From contig JBOGIG010000124.1 of assembly GCA_050742455.1 (NCBI GenBank), forward strand, positions 1 to 5,978: a stretch of 5,978 nt of DNA, written 5' to 3'. The notes under the pieces were generated by a model, which saw nothing but the letters and a program-made list of their open reading frames with translations, had not been told where the DNA came from and ran no database searches. Source of the stretch: JBOGIG01 sp050742455 (GTDB taxonomy: Bacteria > Actinomycetota > Acidimicrobiia > Acidimicrobiales > JBOGIG01). Numbering within the stretch: position 1 is the first letter of the stretch; each line of letters starts with the position of its first letter. The translations under genes and the position numbers were made by a program. Positions 1-5,108 of the stretch are shown piece by piece.

Positions 1-167
1 ACGGCGGGATCATGAACGCCTACCTGTCCCACATCATCGGGCTGGACCGTCTGTTCTTCTACGAGCCCCGCTACGCGGCCCCCACCCGGGTCCTGGCCCA
101 GGCGGGGGGCAGGCGGTCGCTCTCCACGCTCAACGAATCGAGCCATCTGCACGGGTTGCTCCCCTAG
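1..167 (+). CDS. Histidine phosphatase (phosphoglycerate-mutase-like) family protein, C-terminal fragment
   Basis: This is the 3' end of a gene that begins before the window. Reading from base 3, 54 codons lead to a TAG at 165-167. The peptide starts G-G-I-M-N-A-Y-L-S-H and continues through LFFYEPRY, then G-G-R-R-S-L-S-T-L-N-E and S-S-H-L. In histidine phosphatases of the PhoE/CobC/GpmB type, the second catalytic histidine precedes G-G-x-x-N-A near the C-terminus and is followed by a P-x-Y segment and an R-x-L-x-x-L-N-(D/E)-x-x-H-L end. The first two bases of the window, 'ac', fit the last two bases of a CAC histidine codon, so the window seems to open within the catalytic histidine codon. 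Such enzymes hydrolyse phosphomonoesters in the cytosol, but the substrate cannot be told from this fragment. The gene converges on tyrS. The family call comes from recognised motifs only. Confidence 0.7.
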   Translation, partial: GGIMNAYLSHIIGLDRLFFYEPRYAAPTRVLAQAGGRRSLSTLNESSHLHGLLP

Positions 168-168
168 C

Positions 169-186
169 CCCCAGGACATCTGGAGG
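169..186. terminator. Weak hairpin between convergent genes (possible bidirectional terminator)
   Basis: In the 33-bp gap between the phosphatase stop and the tyrS stop, CCCCAG (169-174) can pair with CTGG-A-GG (180-186), leaving one bulged A and a 5-base GACAT loop. No T-run follows on either strand, so it is not a classical intrinsic terminator. It is listed because convergent gene ends are where a terminator would be expected and nothing else is there. Confidence 0.22.
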
Positions 187-200
187 CATGGGGCCGGGAG

Positions 201-1499
201 TCAGGCGAAGCGCAAGAGGTGCTGCTCCCGCTTGCCTCGGCGCAGGATGATGTAGCGGTCGTGCAGGAGGTGAGACCGGTCCAGCGACAGGGCGGGGTCG
301 GTTTGGCGGGTGTTGTTCACATACACGCCTCCCTGGGCCAGCGCCGTTCGGGCTGCGCTCTTGGATGCCACCAATCCGCTTCGAGCAAGGATGTCCACGA
401 TCAACAGGCCGGGACCATCCAACTCGGCCCGGTCCAGATCGCTCGACGGCACATCGGAGAACACCTCGACCAACAGGTCCTCGTCGAGCCCGGAGATCTC
501 CTCGGAGAACAGGACCCGGGCTGCGGCTTCGGCCCGGGCCGCCTGATCCGCGCCGTGGACGAACGACACCACCGAGCGGGCCAACTCCCACTGGGCCTCC
601 CGGCTCTCGGGATGCGCGGCGACGGCCTCGTCCAGTTCGGCCAGCCTGTCCCTATCGAGCCAGGTGAAGTAGCGCAGGTAAGAGCCGACCATGGCGTCCT
701 CGGTGCGGACAAAGAACTGAAGCAGTTGATACGGGCTGGTGCGGGCGGGATCGAGCCACACCGTCCCCGCCTCGGACTTGCCGAACTTGGTTCCGTCGGC
801 CTTGAGCACGAGCGGCGTGGTCAGGCCCCAGGCCTGGCCCGACCTCAGGCGCCTTATCAGGTCTATGCCCATCGTGATGTTGCCCCACTGATCACTCCCC
901 CCCATCTGCAGGAGACAGTCGTGGGTGTCGTAGAGGTGAAGAAAGTCATAGGACTGCAGCAGCATGTAGCTGAACTCGGTGAAGCTGATGCCCTGTTCCC
1001 TGGTGGTCAGTCGGGTATGAACCGACTCCTTGGCGATCATCTGATTGACGGTGAAATGCTTGCCCACGTCGCGGAGGAACTCAATCAGCCCCATGGACTT
1101 CAACCATTCGCCATTGTCGAGCAGCACCGCTCGGCGTGGGCCGGCTGCCGGGGAGAAGTCGAGGTAGCGGCCCAATTGAGCCCGGATACCCTCCAGATTG
1201 GCGGCCAGGACGTCGGCGTCGAGAAGGTTGCGCTCCTCTGACTTGCCCCCGGGGTCACCTATCATCCCCGTCGCTCCCCCGGCCAGGGCGAGGGGGCGAT
1301 GCCCGGCATCCTGCATGCGCCTCAGATTGCAGATCTGGAGCAGGGAACCGACCTGGAGACTGTCGGCCGATGGGTCGAACCCGATATAGACACTCATCGG
1401 CTCCTGGCCGAGGCGAGGGGCGAGCCCAGGGTCACTCATCTGGTGTATCAATCCCCGAAAGACCAGGTCGTCGTACAGGTCGGTACCCGGTTTGCTCAT
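201..1499 (-). CDS. tyrS: Tyrosyl-tRNA synthetase (tyrosine--tRNA ligase), 432 aa
   Basis: This cytosolic class I aminoacyl-tRNA synthetase attaches tyrosine to tRNA-Tyr. The protein matches the bacterial TyrRS plan throughout. A Rossmann catalytic domain opens with Y-I-G-F-D-P-S-A-D-S-L (residues 38-48), followed by G-G-A-T-G-M-I-G-D-P (74-83), the tyrosine-binding stretch F-S-Y-M-L-L-Q-S-Y-D-F-L (176-187) and GGSDQWGNI (200-208). The KMSKS-type loop is KFGKS (238-242). An S4 RNA-binding domain ends the protein (about 364-432). Length is normal for the family. The HIGH signature is Q-V-G-S (49-52), an unusual form. I chose the ATG at 1499 because it puts about 12 residues before the first conserved helix. 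In-frame ATGs at 1514 and 1529 remain possible, and the 1529 start has a GGATGG element a few bases upstream, whereas the chosen start lacks a well-spaced Shine-Dalgarno sequence. The gene diverges from the acyl-CoA synthetase gene. Confidence 0.96.
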   Translation of the reverse strand: MSKPGTDLYDDLVFRGLIHQMSDPGLAPRLGQEPMSVYIGFDPSADSLQVGSLLQICNLRRMQDAGHRPLALAGGATGMIGDPGGKSEERNLLDADVLAANLEGIRAQLGRYLDFSPAAGPRRAVLLDNGEWLKSMGLIEFLRDVGKHFTVNQMIAKESVHTRLTTREQGISFTEFSYMLLQSYDFLHLYDTHDCLLQMGGSDQWGNITMGIDLIRRLRSGQAWGLTTPLVLKADGTKFGKSEAGTVWLDPARTSPYQLLQFFVRTEDAMVGSYLRYFTWLDRDRLAELDEAVAAHPESREAQWELARSVVSFVHGADQAARAEAAARVLFSEEISGLDEDLLVEVFSDVPSSDLDRAELDGPGLLIVDILARSGLVASKSAARTALAQGGVYVNNTRQTDPALSLDRSHLLHDRYIILRRGKREQHLLRFA

Positions 1500-1575
1500 G
1501 CTCCAGCCTGCCATGCCCACCGAGGACATCGGTCCATCCGGCTGAGGACTAGGTTGGCCTGCGCCCCAACGGACC

Positions 1576-1581
1576 AAGGAG
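1576..1581 (+). promoter_or_regulatory. Strong Shine-Dalgarno site fixing the GTG start of the acyl-CoA synthetase
   Basis: AAGGAG lies 6 bases before the GTG at 1588. This ideal spacing is the main reason for accepting a GTG start. The surrounding 88-bp gap (1500-1587) between the divergent tyrS and synthetase genes must hold promoters for both, but I could not identify convincing -35/-10 pairs in it. Confidence 0.8.
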
Positions 1582-1587
1582 CAACTC

Positions 1588-3105
1588 GTGTACCCCGGAG
1601 CCATCGCTGCCACCACCCCGGACAAGGTCGCCTTCATCATGGCCGGCACCGGTCAGGAGGTGACCTACCGCCAGTTGGATGACCGTTCCAACCAAGTGGC
1701 CCAGCTCTTGTGGTCTCGGGGGCTGCGACCGGGCGACAGCATCGCCATCTTCATGGAGAACAATCCGATCTACCTGGAAGTGGCGTGGGCCGCCCAGAGA
1801 TCGGGCCTGTACTACACCGCCGTGTCCTCTCGGCTCCTGGCCGAGGAAGTGGCCTACATCCTCGCCGATTGCGGGGCCCGGGCCCTCTTTACCTCCCAAT
1901 ACAAGGCCAAAGTGGCAGCCGAGGCGCTCAATCTCGCTCCCGGCACCGAGATCCGCATGATGTGCGATGGCGCCGAGGATGGCTTCGAAGCCTACGAGGA
2001 GGCTCGTGACGCTCACCCGGCCCTTCCCCTCGACACCGAGCTGGAAGGGGCCGACCTGCTGTACTCCTCGGGCACCACGGGACGGCCCAAGGGGGTCAAG
2101 GCCGCCCTGCCCGGAGCGCCGGCCGGAACACCCCCTCCCTTGCTGGCCCTGTGCCAGATCCTGTACGGGTTCGGACCTGACATGGTGTACCTGTCGCCCG
2201 CCCCCATGTACCACGCCGCCCCGCTTCGCTTCACCATGTCCGTGCTGCGGGTGGGAGGGACCGCGGTGATCATGGAGCATTTTGATGCCGGAGACTTTCT
2301 GGCCAACGTCTCCCGATTCGGCGTGACCCACAGCCAGGTAGTGCCGACCATGTTCATCCGCATGCTGAAGTTGGATCCGGCCGAGCGCGAACGGGCCGAC
2401 GTGTCATCTCTGCGCTGCATCGTGCATGCCGCCGCTCCCTGTCCGGTCCCGGTCAAGGCCCAGATGATCGAATGGTGGGGTCCCATTATCCACGAGTACT
2501 ACGCCGGGACCGAGGGCAATGGTTTCGTGGCCATCGACTCGGACCAGTGGCTCGAACATCCCGGATCAGTAGGCCGAGCCTTGTCCGGGGTCGTCCACAT
2601 CACCGACGACGACGGCCACGAACTTCCCCCCGGCGAGGCGGGGACCATCTACTTCGAGGGCGGGGGCACGTTCGAGTACCACAACGATCCAGCCAAGACG
2701 GCGTCGGCCCGCAATGCGGCCGGTTGGTCGACATTGGGCGACGTCGGCTATCTCGACCCCGAGGGTTACCTGTACCTCACCGACCGCAAGGCCTACATGA
2801 TCATCTCGGGTGGGGTGAACATCTATCCCCAGGAAGCGGAGAACCTGCTGGTCACCCACCCCAAGGTCATGGATGTGGCCGTCCTGGGCGTGCCCAACGA
2901 GGACTTCGGCGAGGAGGTAAAGGCCGTGGTCCAACCCATGGATTGGGACGATGCCGGCCCGGACCTGGAGCGGGAGCTGATCACCTGGTGCCATGAGCAC
3001 CTGGCCGGGTACAAGTGCCCCCGATCGGTCGACTTCGACCAGGAGCTGCCCCGCCACCCTACGGGCAAGCTGTACAAGCGCCTGCTCAAGGAGCGCTACT
3101 GGTAG
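1588..3105 (+). CDS. Acyl-CoA synthetase, AMP-binding (ANL) superfamily, FadD4-like, 505 aa
   Basis: The enzyme is predicted to activate a carboxylic acid with ATP to an acyl-adenylate and transfer it to CoA in the cytosol. ANL motifs occur in order: the phosphate-binding loop YSSGTTGRPKGV (159-170), M-Y-H-A-A-P (207-212), the adenine-site motif EYYAGTEGNG (303-312), G-D-V-G-Y-L-D (384-390), the T-D-R hinge (398-400) with ISGGVNIYP (406-414), and the C-terminal PTGKLYK with the expected catalytic lysine K494. EYYAGTEGNG and the L-S-P-A-P-M-Y-H-A-A-P-L-R-F stretch recall actinobacterial FadD4-type synthetases, which suggests a fatty acid or a steroid- or aromatic-derived acid. The substrate cannot be settled from sequence. 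The length is usual and no motif is broken. The start is the GTG with a strong AAGGAG six bases upstream. No beta-oxidation gene is adjacent. The 3' end overlaps the convergent def gene by 10 bp, with each stop codon lying inside the other gene or at its edge. Confidence 0.93.
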   Translation: MYPGAIAATTPDKVAFIMAGTGQEVTYRQLDDRSNQVAQLLWSRGLRPGDSIAIFMENNPIYLEVAWAAQRSGLYYTAVSSRLLAEEVAYILADCGARALFTSQYKAKVAAEALNLAPGTEIRMMCDGAEDGFEAYEEARDAHPALPLDTELEGADLLYSSGTTGRPKGVKAALPGAPAGTPPPLLALCQILYGFGPDMVYLSPAPMYHAAPLRFTMSVLRVGGTAVIMEHFDAGDFLANVSRFGVTHSQVVPTMFIRMLKLDPAERERADVSSLRCIVHAAAPCPVPVKAQMIEWWGPIIHEYYAGTEGNGFVAIDSDQWLEHPGSVGRALSGVVHITDDDGHELPPGEAGTIYFEGGGTFEYHNDPAKTASARNAAGWSTLGDVGYLDPEGYLYLTDRKAYMIISGGVNIYPQEAENLLVTHPKVMDVAVLGVPNEDFGEEVKAVVQPMDWDDAGPDLERELITWCHEHLAGYKCPRSVDFDQELPRHPTGKLYKRLLKERYW

Positions 3106-3596
3106 GTCTTGCGACGGAAGATGGCTTCGGCGGACGCCACCCGGTCCAGGAAGACCAGGCCGTCGAGGTGGTCGATCTCATGCAGGATGGCCCTGGCCTC
3201 GAATTGGTCGGCGTGCAACACCACGTGATCGCCCTGCGGTGATGTTCCCGATATCACCACTGCCGCCGCCCGGGTCACCGTCCCGGTCAAGTCGGGCACG
3301 CTCATACAGCCTTCCCGAGCCGAGACCGGGTCCCCGGAGCGGATCACCTCGGGGTTGAACAGGACGAATTCCCCGTGGCATGAGCGGGCCTTGGGGTGCC
3401 CGGTGACATCGACGGCCATGGCCCGCACGCCGACCCCGATCTGAGGGGCGGCCAACCCCACACAACCGGGAGAGGCCCGCATGGTGTCCACGAGGTCAAT
3501 GGCCAGTTCCTTGGTCCACCCGCCAAGCTCCCCGATCGCAATGGACACGGCAGCCAGGACAGGATGACCCAGCGTCAGTACGGTTCGGACAGCCAC
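3096..3596 (-). CDS. def: Peptide deformylase, 166 aa
   Basis: Peptide deformylase removes the N-terminal formyl group from nascent proteins at the ribosome, releasing formate. All three signatures are visible: motif 1 CVGLAAPQ (45-52), motif 2 EGCMS (95-99), whose cysteine C97 is a metal ligand, and motif 3 HEIDH (139-143), which supplies two histidine ligands and the catalytic glutamate E140. Motif 1 normally reads G-x-G-x-A-A-x-Q, and here its first glycine is cysteine. The second motif has Met where Leu is common. The GTG start at 3596 gives an N-terminus M-A-V-R-T-V-L-T-L-G-H-P-V-L, which matches the family's usual beginning. The upstream Shine-Dalgarno is weak, which would fit translation following the ACT-domain gene 57 bp upstream on the same strand. 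The 3' end overlaps the acyl-CoA synthetase gene tail to tail. Confidence 0.95.
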   Translation of the reverse strand: MAVRTVLTLGHPVLAAVSIAIGELGGWTKELAIDLVDTMRASPGCVGLAAPQIGVGVRAMAVDVTGHPKARSCHGEFVLFNPEVIRSGDPVSAREGCMSVPDLTGTVTRAAAVVISGTSPQGDHVVLHADQFEARAILHEIDHLDGLVFLDRVASAEAIFRRKTYQ

Positions 3597-3621
3597 GTGG
3601 CCGGAACCTGAGGAGGCGTGA

Positions 3622-3663
3622 CCCTAAAAGACGGGGCCCTAAAAGACGGGGCCCTAAAAGACG
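3622..3663. repeat. 15-bp tandem direct repeat, about 2.8 copies, spanning the ACT gene's stop codon
   Basis: The unit CCCTAAAAGACGGGG occurs at 3622-3636 and 3637-3651 exactly, and a third partial copy matches at 3652-3663 before the sequence diverges into coding DNA. On the minus strand each unit reads GTC-TTT-TAG. The last two codons and the stop of the ACT-domain gene are therefore repeated, and because the unit is 15 bp the three TAG codons share a frame (3656, 3641 and 3626). The likely origin is replication slippage starting from the gene's own 3' end. The palindromic GGGCCC formed at each junction can also pair between copies. Confidence 0.93.
3626..3654 (-). terminator. Possible weak terminator or hairpin made by the tandem repeat
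   Basis: Reading the minus strand downstream of the ACT gene, GGGCCC (3654-3649) and GGGCCC (3639-3634) are mutually complementary and enclose a 9-base loop. They are followed by CGTCTTTT, a short run of four T. A six-base GC-only stem with a short U-run is at best a leaky intrinsic terminator. If it works, it would attenuate read-through into def rather than block it. Confidence 0.3.
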
Positions 3664-4196
3664 TCGGCTTCACCCTGGTGGATGCGACAGGCGACGCCCA
3701 TCGACTCGGCCAGCGCCCTGAGACCGGACTCGAGCCTGTCCGGCGTCACCGTCGAGGGCAGGGCCACATCGAGGGCCATCACGTAGACGGGGGCGCCGGG
3801 GTCTCCGATCAACCTGGTACGCAGATCCAAAATGTTAACCTGCTCCTCCGCCAGGTAGCCCGTTAGGCCAGCCACTATCCCGGGATGATCGACACCGTGC
3901 ACGCTCACCGTCCACAGGGCGTCGGGGCCATCGGTGCCCGAGGCGGCCGAAGTTTCCATTTCCCGGACGCTCACGGTGAGATCCAGGTTGCCGGCCACGT
4001 CGGTCAACCGGGCCTCCAAGTCGGCAGCGTTGATCCCCGTTGGAGCATTCACCGCCAGCATCATCGCGAAGCACCCCCCCAGGTTGGTCATGGAGGAATC
4101 CTCGATGTTGCAACCGGCCTCCAGCAGCACCTGGGTCACCCCGGCCACGATGCCTGGCCGGTCGGCGCCAATGGCGGTAAGAACCACTTGGGGCAT
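3654..4196 (-). CDS. Tandem ACT-domain protein, GcvR-like regulator, 180 aa
   Basis: The protein consists of two ACT domains, roughly residues 3-78 and 95-172. Each has the hallmark first turn: ADRPGIVAGVT (11-21) and VDHPGIVAGLT (102-112). Between them, N-I-E-D-S-S-M-T-N-L-G-G-C-F-A (30-44) is the segment typical of GcvR-type proteins. In Escherichia coli GcvR (190 aa) is a glycine-sensing partner that restrains GcvA at the glycine-cleavage operon. ACT domains generally bind amino acids at their interfaces. No DNA-binding domain is present, so any control must act through a partner not visible here. The ATG at 4196 gives the expected N-terminus, and the Shine-Dalgarno is poor, so the message may be leaderless. 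The gene ends in the first of three in-frame TAG codons made by a tandem repeat. With def 57 bp downstream it likely forms an operon. The ligand and target are inferred from family only. Confidence 0.88.
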   Translation of the reverse strand: MPQVVLTAIGADRPGIVAGVTQVLLEAGCNIEDSSMTNLGGCFAMMLAVNAPTGINAADLEARLTDVAGNLDLTVSVREMETSAASGTDGPDALWTVSVHGVDHPGIVAGLTGYLAEEQVNILDLRTRLIGDPGAPVYVMALDVALPSTVTPDRLESGLRALAESMGVACRIHQGEADVF

Positions 4197-4211
4197 GAAC
4201 AGAGGCTACCC

Positions 4212-4240
4212 GTGGGCAGGTGACCCTACGCCCTGCCTAC
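4212..4240. repeat. Inverted repeat in the gap upstream of the ACT-domain gene
   Basis: GTGGGCAGG (4212-4220) and CCTGCCTAC (4232-4240) are complementary at eight of nine positions, with an 11-base spacer. The ninth is a G-T wobble on the plus strand. It lies between the end of the low-GC secreted-protein gene and the start of the ACT-domain gene, both on the minus strand. It could be a T-less terminator of the former or an operator or leader hairpin of the latter. The 71-bp gap (4197-4267) shows nothing else. Confidence 0.45.
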
Positions 4241-4267
4241 GCGATCGCTGCCGCCAACAAGGCGGCC

Positions 4268-5008
4268 TCACCCTGCAGTAACACACTCGGGGTGGTTGGC
4301 CAGAAACCGTCTTCCGACAGTAGCGCTGGAGGTCGGTGTGCCGCCCGATTTAGCCCACGCTGTCGAACAGGAGCTAAATGTGCCATCGGCTGAAGAAGAC
4401 CACGATCCGTTGTGGACATTGAAAATCTCTTGTTTCCCATTGATGTCTACGATGACGACGCCGGGAAAAGTGAGGGCCAACAGGCGAATGACACCACCGC
4501 TTGGCGCAGCTGAGAACTTCCAGTTGCCGAAGGGGCGCGGCGAGGCCGGGCTTAGGCATTGGGAATCCGATGGGGCGCAAGAGTAGGTGGCAATACCGGG
4601 CTTGACGGTCCACGTTGCGGTGGGGGGCGCCGGCGACTGAGCCTGTCCCTGAGGCGTGGAACGCCCGTTGGTAAAGATCACCCACGTGTCCGCCAATAGG
4701 CCACAGGCTGCTACTCCTCCATATTGCGCCTGGAATTGCTCGGCCGTGGCCAAATTCGCCGGGGAGGTTGCCCACGTGGCGCACGACCGTGCACCTATTT
4801 TCGATATCAGCGAATACTGACTTGTCCCGCTGAGGCCGTTTGCTGAGTTTGAGGTGCTCGTGGAGCCCGGTAGCCCGGAGGGTGTTGCAGTGCCATTGGC
4901 CACGGTAGCCACAAGGCCGATGGCCACGGCGACCGCCAATATCGCCGCCCCGCTCAGCTTGAGACTCGTTGGGATTGCGATGTCTTGTCCCCCTTCCCCG
5001 GGCGTCAA
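4268..5008 (-). CDS. Unrecognised exported or membrane-anchored protein, six cysteines, about 246 aa
   Basis: I do not recognise a family. From the TTG at 5008 the protein has a short N-region, one hydrophobic segment of about 19 residues (roughly 18-37, A-A-I-L-A-V-A-V-A-I-G-L-V-A), then a Ser/Thr/Gly/Asn-rich linker (about 40-66). The extracellular part has six cysteines (76, 102, 144, 151, 214, 242), an even number that fits three disulfides. It may be a cleaved signal peptide, or an uncleaved anchor displaying a globular domain outside. The TTG is preceded by GGAAG (5016-5020) at 7-base spacing, and no ATG lies between it and the hydrophobic segment. An in-frame ATG at 5110 would add 34 residues but lacks a good ribosome-binding site and collides with the divergent regulator's start. 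GC is clearly lower than in the flanks (28 of 60 bases at 4381-4440). That the reading frame is coding rests on its length, the exported architecture and the even cysteine count. Confidence 0.65.
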   Translation of the reverse strand: MTPGEGGQDIAIPTSLKLSGAAILAVAVAIGLVATVANGTATPSGLPGSTSTSNSANGLSGTSQYSLISKIGARSCATWATSPANLATAEQFQAQYGGVAACGLLADTWVIFTNGRSTPQGQAQSPAPPTATWTVKPGIATYSCAPSDSQCLSPASPRPFGNWKFSAAPSGGVIRLLALTFPGVVIVDINGKQEIFNVHNGSWSSSADGTFSSCSTAWAKSGGTPTSSATVGRRFLANHPECVTAG

Positions 5009-5030
5009 CCGATATCTTCCAATTATGCCG

Positions 5031-5079
5031 GTTGGGTCAAGCCCCGGCCGAAGTTCAGTCTGACTTGTGTTGGGCAAGT
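5031..5079. promoter_or_regulatory. Divergent intergenic region with repeated GTTGGG(T)CAAG elements and an inverted repeat
   Basis: GTTGGGTCAAG (5031-5041) and GTTGGGCAAG (5069-5078) are near-identical direct repeats, 38 bp from start to start. The second lies within ACTTG-N7-CAAGT (5063-5079), a perfect five-base inverted repeat that extends to TCT(G)ACTTG...CAAGTAGA if one bulged base is allowed. The 17-bp size suits operators bound by XRE-family dimers. The region lies between the low-GC secreted-protein gene (minus) and the XRE regulator gene (plus), where an autoregulatory site would be expected. The binding protein is an inference. Confidence 0.4.
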
Positions 5080-5093
5080 AGATCGAACATGAT
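5065..5093 (+). promoter_or_regulatory. Candidate weak promoter for the XRE/PBP regulator gene
   Basis: TTGTGT (5065-5070) and CATGAT (5088-5093) are separated by exactly 17 bp and lie just ahead of the ATG at 5109. The matches to the sigma-70 consensus are poor (3 of 6 and 4 of 6), so this is tentative. The -35-like element overlaps the inverted repeat at 5063-5079, which would allow repression by steric block. Confidence 0.25.
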
Positions 5094-5108
5094 GGCAAAA
5101 GATTCGTC

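Noticed and set aside
219..1241. A 340-codon plus-strand open frame opposite tyrS
   Set aside because: It is fully antisense to an unmistakable tyrS, has no recognisable domain and reads as a low-complexity shadow product of GC-rich DNA.
1500..1587. A possible T-box or other riboswitch leader for tyrS
   Set aside because: The gap to the divergent gene is only 88 bp, and I see no T-box consensus, specifier stem or terminator.
1549..2331. A minus-strand frame of 260 codons opposite the acyl-CoA synthetase
   Set aside because: It is a shadow frame. The plus strand carries every ANL motif in order, and the minus product is Gly/His-rich with no domain.
3611..3866. A perfect AGGAGG followed by GTG (3618) and a plus-strand frame beginning with repeated L-K-D-G-A units
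   Set aside because: Spacing is only one base, too short for initiation. The frame is antisense to the ACT-domain gene, and the peptide repeat is just the tandem DNA repeat read in another frame.
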